Of a stretch of 32,254 bases of DNA, positions 7,028 through 15,125 are shown piece after piece. The translations under genes and the position numbers were made by a program. The DNA is from Komagataeibacter melaceti. Its GTDB lineage: Bacteria > Pseudomonadota > Alphaproteobacteria > Acetobacterales > Acetobacteraceae. Within the stretch, counting starts at the first letter, position 1. Each line of letters starts with the position of its first letter. The stretch spans positions 1 through 32,254 of the forward strand of contig NZ_QUWV01000099.1 of NCBI RefSeq assembly GCF_003403295.1, in the 5' to 3' direction. The notes below the pieces were generated by a model. It was not told where the DNA came from and did no database searches. It saw nothing but the letters and a program-made list of their open reading frames with translations.

Positions 7028-8389
7028 TCAGACCTTATCGTGCGTAACGACGCTTGACTGCACGATATAGGACGCCTGCTTTGTCGGCACACGCACGGAT
7101 GACAGCGCGCGGCCCGTATCCGCCGCCTTTTTCCTGACCGGAATGATCCGTTCCGGCAGCACGGTTTTGCTCAGCCGCTTGAGAACGCCCGCCACAAGCT
7201 GGTTCTGCCCCTCTTCCGAAAAGAAGCCCCCGGCAATCAGGCAACGGTCAATCAGGACACGGCGGAAGGCATCGTACGTCGCCTTGTCAGGCGGTGTCGG
7301 CTTTGACCAGAAGGTGTCCAGATCAACCTGATCGGTAATTTCAGGAATGTCATAGACAGCCTCACCCAGCGTCAGGACCGGGATTCCCGATGCCAACGCC
7401 AGCGTGCCGGTCGTGCTGTTGATGGTGACAACACCCTGCGCGCGCTGCACCAGCAGGGCGATGTCACCCGTTTCAATGTAATAGACGCGATCGGCCACAC
7501 CGTGCTCGCGCGCGATGTCCCCGATCAGGCTGCGCCAGTCCCGCAACCCGTTATCCAGCGGATGTTCCTTGATCAGCAGGACGGTCTCGGCAGGCGCATG
7601 GCTGGCGAAGGAACCGATCACGTAACGGATGGCCGGTTCCATGCCCGCGAAGCTAGAATGAAGGCGCACCTGCGCATCCGCATCCAGTTGCAGCGGGAAT
7701 ATCATGTACGGCCGGCCACTATCCGCAATGGCGTCCATGGCGGCCTGTGTCATGCTTTCCGCCGTCTTGCGGTTACGCAGGCGCTTGAGCCAGCCCATGC
7801 CTTCGGCCCATGGGTGCCAGGGGCGATAGTCCTTCCATTTACGGAAATACCAGCGGCTCAGGATATCGGCGGCGTTATAGGCGACCGCTTCGAGCGCCCT
7901 GCGCCGGAAGGAGGAGGGCACCGGCCGGTGCTCCGGTGCGGGCGGCAGGCGGGCGGCTTCGGCGCGGTACCATGCGGGGTCGCGCGGCAGGGTCGAATGG
8001 CCGTTCACCCCGCCGATTTCCAGCGTCACCCAGTCCGGGCGGATATATCCTTCCTCGAACACATGCACGGGAATGTGGCGGTGGCTGCACAGGGCGATCG
8101 CCGCGCGGTGCATGGGGCGGCAGTCACCAAACAGCATGACATCGGTAATTCCGTGCCGTTCGATCACATCGGCCAGAAAGGCGGGCCAGTGCGCGCCATC
8201 GCCCGTGTAATCAATCCCGTTCGGCAGCCGCCAGAACAGCTGGTCGCCACCGTTGAAGTTGATCTTGTAAACTTCATACCCCGATTGACGCAGGGCTTTG
8301 CCAACCCGGCGAAAAAAGGGTCCCATAAGGCCCTGAAGCAGGAGAAACCGCCGTGTCGCGGTTCCGGTCCTGGTGCGAGGATCGTGCAT
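7028..8389 (-). CDS. kpsS: Capsule polysaccharide lipid-linker Kdo transferase / export protein KpsS
   Basis: A 453-residue protein of the capsule synthesis/export family. The N-terminus FLLLQGLMGPFFRRVG (15-30), then YKINFNGGDQLFW, DVMLFGDCRPMHRAA and the acidic EEGYIRPDWVTLE (112-124), are characteristic of KpsS. The C-terminal half has LLIKEHPLD and INSTTGTLALASGIPVLTLG, matching the donor-binding part. Known KpsS proteins add the first beta-Kdo to phosphatidylglycerol at the inner face of the membrane, starting the linker on which the capsule is built. The gene begins 6 bp after kpsC and ends 6 bp before a glycosyltransferase. The C-terminal extension past about 400 is lower in similarity to what I recognise. 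Confidence 0.9.
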   Translation of the reverse strand: MHDPRTRTGTATRRFLLLQGLMGPFFRRVGKALRQSGYEVYKINFNGGDQLFWRLPNGIDYTGDGAHWPAFLADVIERHGITDVMLFGDCRPMHRAAIALCSHRHIPVHVFEEGYIRPDWVTLEIGGVNGHSTLPRDPAWYRAEAARLPPAPEHRPVPSSFRRRALEAVAYNAADILSRWYFRKWKDYRPWHPWAEGMGWLKRLRNRKTAESMTQAAMDAIADSGRPYMIFPLQLDADAQVRLHSSFAGMEPAIRYVIGSFASHAPAETVLLIKEHPLDNGLRDWRSLIGDIAREHGVADRVYYIETGDIALLVQRAQGVVTINSTTGTLALASGIPVLTLGEAVYDIPEITDQVDLDTFWSKPTPPDKATYDAFRRVLIDRCLIAGGFFSEEGQNQLVAGVLKRLSKTVLPERIIPVRKKAADTGRALSSVRVPTKQASYIVQSSVVTHDKV

Positions 8390-8395
8390 CAGGGT

Positions 8396-10153
8396 CTAGC
8401 CTTTCTTCATATCTTTAACATCGCGCGTTCCCGCACGGCCAAGCCAGCACTTCGCCCGGCCCTGTAATTCACGAACCGTCATTAAAAAGGTGGGCTGCCA
8501 CAGCCGTACATCTTGAATTCTGTCAATCAGCATTTCAGGTTCACAGGGCAATCGGGTCACCGGATCAATATAGACCGGATAGAGGAGGAGGGTACCCGCC
8601 ACAAGTTCCTCCAGTGTAAGGCTGCGTTGCCGCCGCGCGCGGGGAACCGGCCCCAGGTCCGTGGTCAGTCCCCACCCGGCATAGAACGGCGCGCCATAGG
8701 TCACGACACGCAACCCGCGCAGCAGGGCCTCGAACCCCGTAAGGGATGTGAGGGTGTGGACTTCATCCACCTGCGGCAGAAGGGCGGAAATGGCCCCGCC
8801 CCGGCTGATCTGGTCCACATATTTCCCCAGTTCCGAATCATCCAGTGCTCCGGCGCGGTGTCCCGCGTCAACATCAGGGTGTGGTCGATAGATGATGAAT
8901 GCGTCGACATTTTGGGCACGCACTTCGCGCAGCAGGTCGAGGTTGCTGGCAATGCGCCCGCCCCCCAGCCGGACGGACATGTCATCACTCACCTGCCCAG
9001 GCACCAGTATGACACGCTGCCCCGGCGCCCGGCCCGGCAGGATCATGGGTGCCTGCGCGCCTGTTCCGACGCCATATTTGGAAATGCCACCGGCAACGAT
9101 GCGCCTGATAAGCCCGCGCGCCCGCGCACACAGTTCCGCATCGAAACGCGCAGTCGCCAGAATATGTTCCAGGTCGCTGGGGCGGGAGGGATCGTAATAG
9201 ATGCCCCGCCGGTCAAGGAAGATGGAGCACGGCACCTGCAACCCGCTGCCCAGGCCAACGGAACGGATGAACCCGTCTTCCACGCGCCAGACTTCAAGCC
9301 CTGTCTGGCCTGCCATTTCCTCCAGTCCCTCCGGCATGCGGGTTGCCCATACGGCCACCCCCCGCGTGGAGGCACCGCCCTTACGTGACGCCAACCGCCG
9401 AAGGGCCGCCGGACGGCGAATAAACGGGGGATGCCCCGGTGCGGTTGCAAACAGTTCCGCAATACGGCGGCGTTTCCACAGGGACATGCCCGCACAGGCG
9501 GCGATCTGCCGGTTGGACAGGATGGTCCGCCGCCACAGGTCGAGGGTCATGATGGCGTCGCGGCACCCCGTTTCCGCGCCGGTATAGGGGTTTATGTAGC
9601 GCGTGCCCGCAACCAGCCGCCGCCCGGCATCCGCTCGGGTCCATGGCCGGGGGGAAATATCCGACCCGTCATGCACAAGCACATCCAGACCACGCAGCGC
9701 GCCCAGATCAGCCAGGTCCGACGGGCCGGAGGCATAAACCCTGACCGCGCCATCAAGCAGCGTGTGCGGATCGGTCCGGCCGGACACCACCGCCACACCG
9801 TTGCGCCGCGCCACGCCAACGGCACGGCCATGCGGATGGGGGGCGACCAGCACGATCTCTGCCGCCGCATGGTGCCGAAGCGCCCATGACAGCAGCCTGC
9901 CGAGCCTTTCCTGACCACGCCCCGCATGTGTGCCACCATCACAGACCACGACCGGCCGTGTCAGCGGTGCAGCGGGAAGCCAGAAGGTGCCGCCAACACG
10001 TTTCGTGACGACAAGATCGGCCATCTCCGCCCATTGCGCTTCGGGCAGGGGTGCGGCGGTTATCGTGTAATCGGCACGCGACGTGGAAAGGGCGGGCATC
10101 CGGTCACGTAACGGGGGGGACCTCAGGACAGGAAGTATGGCGCCAGTTCTCAA
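8396..10153 (-). CDS. kpsC: KpsC-family capsule linker Kdo transferase with one intact module
   Basis: Characterised KpsC proteins carry two tandem Kdo-transferase modules in about 670 residues and extend the poly-Kdo linker begun by KpsS. Here 585 residues contain one complete module (about 265-550): WRVEDGFIRSVGLGSGL (289-305), GIYYDPSRPSDLE, VPGQVSDDMSV, YRPHPDV (422-428), DEVHTLTSLTGFEALLRG (463-480) and FYAGWGLTTD (490-499). These fit the second, C-terminal module. Residues 67-215 look like the worn-down rear half of module one: VVVCDGG, APHPHG and RYINPYTGAETGC survive, but the equivalents of GFEALL and YAGWGLT are gone, and the acidic EDGF half is absent. MSLWKRRRIAELF (223-235) is the usual inter-module linker. 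The first Met is used; Met19 is an alternative. Confidence 0.88.
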   Translation of the reverse strand: MRTGAILPVLRSPPLRDRMPALSTSRADYTITAAPLPEAQWAEMADLVVTKRVGGTFWLPAAPLTRPVVVCDGGTHAGRGQERLGRLLSWALRHHAAAEIVLVAPHPHGRAVGVARRNGVAVVSGRTDPHTLLDGAVRVYASGPSDLADLGALRGLDVLVHDGSDISPRPWTRADAGRRLVAGTRYINPYTGAETGCRDAIMTLDLWRRTILSNRQIAACAGMSLWKRRRIAELFATAPGHPPFIRRPAALRRLASRKGGASTRGVAVWATRMPEGLEEMAGQTGLEVWRVEDGFIRSVGLGSGLQVPCSIFLDRRGIYYDPSRPSDLEHILATARFDAELCARARGLIRRIVAGGISKYGVGTGAQAPMILPGRAPGQRVILVPGQVSDDMSVRLGGGRIASNLDLLREVRAQNVDAFIIYRPHPDVDAGHRAGALDDSELGKYVDQISRGGAISALLPQVDEVHTLTSLTGFEALLRGLRVVTYGAPFYAGWGLTTDLGPVPRARRQRSLTLEELVAGTLLLYPVYIDPVTRLPCEPEMLIDRIQDVRLWQPTFLMTVRELQGRAKCWLGRAGTRDVKDMKKG

Positions 10154-10241
10154 TAATTTCGTTCCATCCGGCGCATCTGCCTGCCTTTCCGACCTGCCGG
10201 CACAACGGTTCCGTGGTTACGTACGGGTAAAATTCGTTGTT

Positions 10242-10247
10242 ATTATA
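10242..10247 (-). promoter_or_regulatory. Possible -10 element for the kpsC-kpsS operon
   Basis: A perfect TATAAT reads on the minus strand here, about 90 bases upstream of the kpsC start. No good -35 hexamer sits at 16-18 bp, so the promoter is tentative or activator-dependent. Confidence 0.35.
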
Positions 10248-10391
10248 TGTCCGTTCGCCGGGGAAAGAGAAGGGCGGGGCCCCTGCTTTTTTAGCACAGC
10301 ATCCAGAACCGGGCGGCGATGAGGTACAAAACCCGATGTTCAGGTAGATGACGGGCAGGAATTCATGGCGGCATGTTGCAAAATACTACAC

Positions 10392-10405
10392 ACAATTGAA
10401 ATTGT
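10392..10405. promoter_or_regulatory. AT-rich palindrome, candidate operator
   Basis: ACAATT and AATTGT flank a GA spacer, a perfect dyad in otherwise GC-rich DNA. It lies 187 bases upstream of the phosphomannomutase start and 20 bases before the leader ORF. No named regulator is implied. Confidence 0.3.
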
Positions 10406-10424
10406 TTAACGGAGACTTAACACC

Positions 10425-10499
10425 ATGACCCCGTATATCGGCCCGCCCGTTTCCTGTTCTTTCCCGCATGAAAGAACCCGGGACTCCCAGGGCGCTTAA
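10425..10499 (+). CDS. Candidate 24-residue leader peptide
   Basis: The ATG at 10425 has GGAGA nine bases upstream, a better ribosome-binding site than that of the downstream gene. The peptide starts MTPYIGPPVSC and ends DSQGA. Inside it, GTTCTTTC (10456-10463) and GAAAGAAC (10470-10477) form a perfect 8-bp hairpin. It could be a regulatory upstream ORF, but may be coincidental. Confidence 0.25.
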   Translation: MTPYIGPPVSCSFPHERTRDSQGA

Positions 10500-10593
10500 G
10501 ACTGCGGGACATAGCCGGCGGGCCTTTCCCGCATGGAACCATTTCGAAAAAATAATCATTGTGAACAGCATTGTAGCAGCGGGAAACGATCCG

Positions 10594-12072
10594 ATGAAAA
10601 TAGCCCAGTGGATGCAGCAGTCAGGTGTCGCGTTTGGAACCAGCGGCGCGCGCGGCCTTGTCAGCGCGATGAAGGATTCGGTCTGCTTTGCCTATACGGT
10701 GGGTTATCTCAAACATCTCGCCGCCCTTGGTGAATTCGCGCCCGGCACGCAGGTCGCGATTGCGGGGGACCTGCGGCCCAGCACGCCGCGCATCATCCGC
10801 GCCTGTATCGCCGCGATCCGGTACATGAAGGGGGAGCCGGTCTTCTGCGGTTTCGTGCCCACGCCCGCGCTCTGCCTGCATGCCTTTGCACGCGGTATCC
10901 CCTCGCTCATGGTAACGGGCAGCCATATCCCGGCCGATCGCAACGGCATCAAATTCAACCGCGCGCATGGCGAATTCCTCAAATCCGATGAAGCGGCGAT
11001 GCGCGAATGTGACGTTACCCTGCCCGATGGCTGGTTCGACGCCACGGGCGCACTCGTCACCCCGGTCGAAATGCCCAGGGTCACGGATGTCGTTCCCGCC
11101 TTTGTGGCGCGCTACCGTGATTTCTTTGGCCCTGATGCACTTTCGGGCCTGACGCTGGGCGTCTATCAGCACTCCGCCGTGGGGCGGGATGTGCTGGTGG
11201 AAATTATCGAGGCCCTTGGCGGCAAGGCCGTACCGCTGGGGCGGAGCGAAGCCTTCATCCCGGTCGATACCGAGGCCGTGCGGCCTGAAGACAGCGCCCT
11301 TGCGCGTGAATGGACGGCGGGTGGCGCGCTGGACGCCATTCTCACCACGGATGGGGATTCCGACCGCCCGCTGCTGGCCGACCGGGCCGGGAACTGGCTG
11401 CGTGGGGATGTGCTGGGCATCCTTGCCGCGCGTGCGCTCCATGCCGCCGCCGTCACCACGCCGGTCAGCAGCAACACGGCGCTGGAACAGGCCGGGTTTG
11501 CAAAAACCGTTCACCGCACCCGCATCGGCTCCCCCTTTGTCGTGGCCGCCATGACGGATGCCGCCCGGGCGGGCGATGTGCCTTCCGTCGGTTTTGAGGC
11601 CAATGGCGGCTTCCTGCTGGCCAGCGACATAAATCATGACGGGCGCACGCTGGCCGCCCTGCCAACACGTGATTCCGTGCTGCCCATGCTCTGCGCGCTT
11701 GTCGCGGCACGGGCGCGGGGCAATGACCTTGGCGCGCTGGTCAACACCCTGCCGCAACGCTTTACGCTGAGTGACCGGCTGGTGGAGATGCCAACCGCGC
11801 AAAGTCAGGCACGGCTTGCCCAACTGGCCAAAAACCCGGCCGGGGGCGCGGCCGAACTGGGCTTTACGGAAGCCTGTGGCCCGCTTTCGGGCGTGGATGA
11901 AACCGATGGCCTGCGCATGACCTTTGACAAAGGGGAGGTCATCCATCTCCGCCCATCGGGCAATGCGCCGGAACTGCGTGTCTATGTGGAGGCCGCCAGC
12001 CCCCAACGCGCGGCGGAATTGCTACAGACCGGCATGGACGCCGTCAGCACATGGCGGCACGCACCGCAATAA
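10594..12072 (+). CDS. Phosphomannomutase/phosphoglucomutase-family phosphohexomutase
   Basis: A 492-residue alpha-D-phosphohexomutase that interconverts hexose 6- and 1-phosphates, supplying precursors such as GDP-mannose or UDP-glucose. The phosphoserine loop reads VTGSHIPADRNGIKF (Ser110), a variant of the usual TASHNP. The metal-binding loop is TTDGDSDR (251-258). The sugar-specificity loop is GFEANGG (333-339) where the classic form is GExSGH. The C-terminal phosphate-binding loop is RPSGNAPELR (about 453-462). The start at 10594 was chosen because MKIAQWMQQSGVAFGTSGARG aligns with family N-termini; the frame is open back to 10468 but that extension looks unrelated. Substrate specificity is open; the locus favours mannose or glucose. 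The sulfatase-fold gene follows after 61 bp. Confidence 0.87.
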   Translation: MKIAQWMQQSGVAFGTSGARGLVSAMKDSVCFAYTVGYLKHLAALGEFAPGTQVAIAGDLRPSTPRIIRACIAAIRYMKGEPVFCGFVPTPALCLHAFARGIPSLMVTGSHIPADRNGIKFNRAHGEFLKSDEAAMRECDVTLPDGWFDATGALVTPVEMPRVTDVVPAFVARYRDFFGPDALSGLTLGVYQHSAVGRDVLVEIIEALGGKAVPLGRSEAFIPVDTEAVRPEDSALAREWTAGGALDAILTTDGDSDRPLLADRAGNWLRGDVLGILAARALHAAAVTTPVSSNTALEQAGFAKTVHRTRIGSPFVVAAMTDAARAGDVPSVGFEANGGFLLASDINHDGRTLAALPTRDSVLPMLCALVAARARGNDLGALVNTLPQRFTLSDRLVEMPTAQSQARLAQLAKNPAGGAAELGFTEACGPLSGVDETDGLRMTFDKGEVIHLRPSGNAPELRVYVEAASPQRAAELLQTGMDAVSTWRHAPQ

Positions 12073-12133
12073 ACCCGCACCCGGCGCGTACTGGACGCTC
12101 GACCCGTTTTGCCGGGCGGAATATGGTGCCCGC

Positions 12134-13591
12134 ATGGGATTTGCGTCAGACCTCGGGTTCTCCATCGCCGTTTTCACGGCTGCACTATGCATAACATTCC
12201 TCATGGAACACCTGACGCGCCCGGTGGGGCGCAGCCTGTGGTCCGCCCCCCGGCTGGTTCTGCATGGGCTTGTCATGGCCGGGGTGTTCGGGTGGTGCGC
12301 GCTTGCCTCGGGGTCGGTATGGCTTTCCGCCTGCGTGATGGTGCTGGGGGTTCTGGTGGCGGTCATCGCCTCCAACATCAAGTTTTCCCTGCTGGGCGAA
12401 CCATTGCTGTTCAGTGACGTGGTGGTGGCGCAGAGTTTCTTACGCAACCCGAAATTCTACCTGTTCTCCGTCCCCCTGCCCGCGCGGGTGGCGGTGGTCG
12501 CCATTGTGCTGCTGCTTCCGGCCCTGTTTGTTTATGTCGCCTGTCAGGGACTGCATGCGGGGGTACGGCTGGCGGGTGCGCTCATGGCTATTGGCGCATG
12601 GGCAGGGCTGCGACTGGTGCCAGCCGCCCGCTGGGCCCCCGTCCCCGCAGCCCGGGCGGATATTGCCCGTCTGGGCCTGATCGGTTCGCTCCAGCTCTAC
12701 TGGCGGCGCTGGCAGGCGGAACCCGATGGCAAGCCACCGCCCCTCAACCCGTCGGCCCGGCCCGCGCGTGACATTGTGGTAGTGGTGCAGTGCGAATCCT
12801 TTGCCGACCCGCACAGGCTGGGTCTGGGCAGTAATGTCACGCTGCCGCCCATGCCCGGGCTGGAACATGCCCGCAGGATCGCATCCGCATGGGGCCGGCT
12901 GGAGGTCAGTGGCTTTGGCGCGTACACGATGCGGACCGAATACGGTGTCCTGTTCGGGCGCACGGAGGCTGAACTCGGCTTTCGTTATTTCGATCCGTTC
13001 CTGACCGCCGGGCGCGAAAAGACATTCGCCCTGCCCTACCGGCTGGGCCGCGCGGGTTATGAGACGGTGTTCATGCACCCCCATAATCTGGGCTTTTACA
13101 GCCGTGACCGCCTTATGCCCGCCATCGGGTTCGATCAGCTTGTGGGCGCGGAAGCCTTTGCGCATGCCCCCTCGTTTTCCATGCCCTATACCCCCGATTG
13201 CGACGTGGCGGACGCGGTCCTGCAACGGGTCAGCAACGCGACAGGGCCGTTATTCATCTATGTCGTGACGATGGAAAACCATGGCCCGTGGCCACAGGCC
13301 GAAGGTGGCGGGCTGGGCCACTACCTGCGGCACCTGCGCGGCAGCGACCGCATGCTGGACCGGCTGGCAAGGGGGCTGGAAGCAACGCAGCAGGCCGCAA
13401 CACTGGTGTTCTTTGGCGACCATCGCCCCTCCATCCCCGGATCGGTTGTGCCGGGAGGGGAGCGCGATACCCCCTTTGTCGTGATTGATTTCCCGGTGGC
13501 GGGCGCCAGCCCTGTCGTGGGCGCGGAAAGCCTGACCCCTGCCGGGCTGCATGACGTGATCGAACGCCATGCCCTGGGCGGGGCTGCCTGA
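12134..13591 (+). CDS. LTA synthase-like membrane sulfatase-fold transferase (phosphoglycerol/phosphoethanolamine type)
   Basis: A 485-residue protein with about five N-terminal membrane helices (within 1-165), including the family's NIKFSLLGEPLLFSDV (81-96), and a periplasmic catalytic domain. The latter has VVQCESFADP (217-226, metal-binding Glu221), SGFGAYTMRTEYGVL (259-273, with Thr265 in the place of the LtaS nucleophile of the TxxxE type), TMENHGPW (379-386) and FFGDHRP (426-432). Known members (LtaS, OpgB) transfer phosphoglycerol from phosphatidylglycerol to glycolipids or glucans outside the cytoplasm. In this glycan locus it may decorate the capsule or a periplasmic glucan; that is inference. 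The longer frame from 11924 overlaps the mutase gene and is rejected; the ATG at 12134 begins just before the first helix. Confidence 0.85.
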   Translation: MGFASDLGFSIAVFTAALCITFLMEHLTRPVGRSLWSAPRLVLHGLVMAGVFGWCALASGSVWLSACVMVLGVLVAVIASNIKFSLLGEPLLFSDVVVAQSFLRNPKFYLFSVPLPARVAVVAIVLLLPALFVYVACQGLHAGVRLAGALMAIGAWAGLRLVPAARWAPVPAARADIARLGLIGSLQLYWRRWQAEPDGKPPPLNPSARPARDIVVVVQCESFADPHRLGLGSNVTLPPMPGLEHARRIASAWGRLEVSGFGAYTMRTEYGVLFGRTEAELGFRYFDPFLTAGREKTFALPYRLGRAGYETVFMHPHNLGFYSRDRLMPAIGFDQLVGAEAFAHAPSFSMPYTPDCDVADAVLQRVSNATGPLFIYVVTMENHGPWPQAEGGGLGHYLRHLRGSDRMLDRLARGLEATQQAATLVFFGDHRPSIPGSVVPGGERDTPFVVIDFPVAGASPVVGAESLTPAGLHDVIERHALGGAA

Positions 13592-13663
13592 CGCCTGTTT
13601 AAAAAGATTTCACCAGAAACTTTCCGGCAATTTCCGGTTTCGGGCCTTTAAGATAGGGGCGGG

Positions 13664-14857
13664 TTATGGCGCTGCATTCCCTTTCAGCCCCAGCGAATGA
13701 TAGAAATTCACGAACCTTCGCCCCTGCTGTGCCGCTGAAAAGAAGGCGGCCCTTTCATATCCATCCGCCACCAGTCGCGTCCTGAGGGGATCATGGGGGT
13801 CATCACTATCCAGTGCTGCAATGCCGCGGGCAATATCGGCGGTGTCGGTCGGGTCAACCAGCATGGCCGCCCCCCCGGCCACTTCCTCGGTCGCCCCCCC
13901 GCGCGAGGTCAGGACCGGGGTGCCAAGCGCCATGGCCTCCACGATCGGCAGGCCAAACCCTTCGGCCAGCGAGGGCAGCAGCAGCGCGTGCGCATCCCGG
14001 ATCGCCCGCAGCAGCGATGGCCGTTCACACCACTGCACCCGGCGCACCGGCGTCCGGCCCGGGGCGGTGCAGTCGGGCCGGTCATCCCCATCCGGCCCGA
14101 TGATGACCAGCGGGCGCTGCGTGCCGCTTTGCGCGTGGGCGGCGATCAGGCGTTCGATATTCTTGCGCGCCTCGACCCGGCCCACGACCACAAGGCAGCC
14201 CGCCTCAGCCACGGGTGGGGCCTGCGCGATGGCCGGCAGGAGAGAGGCCGGAATATCGACAAGCTGGTAGAGATTGACCACACGTTCCGCCGGAAGGGAA
14301 AAATGGGCCAGTATTTCCTGCCGCGTGGTTTCGGACACCGTCACCACCATATCCATGGTGCGGAACAGCCGCTCCAGCGTGGCGCGGAAGCGTGGGCCGT
14401 CAATGCCGGTCAGGGCCGGACTGGTCAGGGGGATCAGGTCATGGACGGTGGTGATGTTCAGCGCACCCTCCAGCCGCAACGGCAGGGGCGATGTCCAGTG
14501 CATGACCCGGGGCGCGGCAGGTGCCCGCAATGTCATGAGCCTGCGCCATGTGGCATTGCGCACATGGGCCACGCGGTACACATCCGGGCAGAAGGGAGAC
14601 GTATCCCCCATCACCTCCATGCCCGGCCGCAGGGCACGGGCGAAGCGGGCCAGTTTGCGCAGCATCCCGCCCGCAGGGGGAGGCGGCTGGCCGGGTGCAT
14701 GGTCCAGCAGGCAGGCCGCCCCGATCCCGCCCGCATTCAGGCTGTCCAGCAGGCCCTGCGCATAGGTGGCGATCCCGGTGCCGCCCGGCCTGCCGATATT
14801 GCGGCCATCAACCCAAACGGGTACAGGGCATGGCGGGACGGACATGGACGATAACAT
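13664..14857 (-). CDS. Family 4 (GT-B) glycosyltransferase
   Basis: A 397-residue GT-B enzyme. It starts VPVWVDGRNIGRPGGTGIATYA, with the Gly-rich acceptor-side loop of the family, and has ITTVHDLIPLTSP mid-protein. The donor site follows: CLVVVGRVEARKNIERLI and LLPSLAEGFGLPIVEAMALG with the E-x7-E pair. It is distinct from the glycosyltransferase at 5798-7021 but of the same superfamily, and likely adds another sugar to the same glycan. It converges with the LTA-synthase-like gene across a 72-bp gap. An internal ATG at 14845 is an equally good start. Donor and acceptor unknown. Confidence 0.87.
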   Translation of the reverse strand: MLSSMSVPPCPVPVWVDGRNIGRPGGTGIATYAQGLLDSLNAGGIGAACLLDHAPGQPPPPAGGMLRKLARFARALRPGMEVMGDTSPFCPDVYRVAHVRNATWRRLMTLRAPAAPRVMHWTSPLPLRLEGALNITTVHDLIPLTSPALTGIDGPRFRATLERLFRTMDMVVTVSETTRQEILAHFSLPAERVVNLYQLVDIPASLLPAIAQAPPVAEAGCLVVVGRVEARKNIERLIAAHAQSGTQRPLVIIGPDGDDRPDCTAPGRTPVRRVQWCERPSLLRAIRDAHALLLPSLAEGFGLPIVEAMALGTPVLTSRGGATEEVAGGAAMLVDPTDTADIARGIAALDSDDPHDPLRTRLVADGYERAAFFSAAQQGRRFVNFYHSLGLKGNAAP

Positions 14858-15125
14858 CCCACCACTATCTATGGGAAATCTGGCAAATGGAAAAGAATGC
14901 GTCTATGGTGAAAAGACGTATGGTATTTTGCCTTCCATTCGCAGGGTTTTGATTTTTCATGGCAACTTTTTCCATTCCCAAGCTATAGGGGCGGAAAAGC
15001 AGCCTTCAAGCAGGGTACAATGTCAGCAGGAGATGTGTCATGATATTGGCTCGGTCTTATTAATGCCATGAATTGTGGAACAGGTTTAATACAGTCAAGA
15101 AATAATGCCCGTAGGAAATGGGAAT

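Larger units (their letters stand above)
10154..10593. other. 440-bp divergent control region between kpsC and the phosphomannomutase gene
   Basis: No protein gene of recognisable family lies here. It holds a minus-strand TATAAT (10242-10247), an inverted repeat ACAATT-GA-AATTGT (10392-10405), a 24-codon ORF with a Shine-Dalgarno sequence (10425-10499) and an 8-bp hairpin (10456-10477). It probably controls both capsule synthesis directions. Confidence 0.55.

Noticed and set aside
7502-8467. Plus-strand ORF across kpsS
   Set aside because: The minus-strand frame carries the full KpsS motif set; this one is a shadow.
8396-10153. kpsC as a frameshifted pseudogene
   Set aside because: The reading frame is open throughout and the C-terminal module is intact; upstream sequence shows no lost module-one front half in another frame.
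10621-12006. 461-codon ORF antisense to the phosphohexomutase gene
   Set aside because: It mirrors a gene with all catalytic motifs; the product is Arg/Gly/His-rich and typical of high-GC shadow frames.
13592-13663. Third copy of the dispersed repeat in a convergent gap
   Set aside because: There is a weak GAAAC/GTTTC dyad, but no alignment to the GCCGCCTTTTT core.
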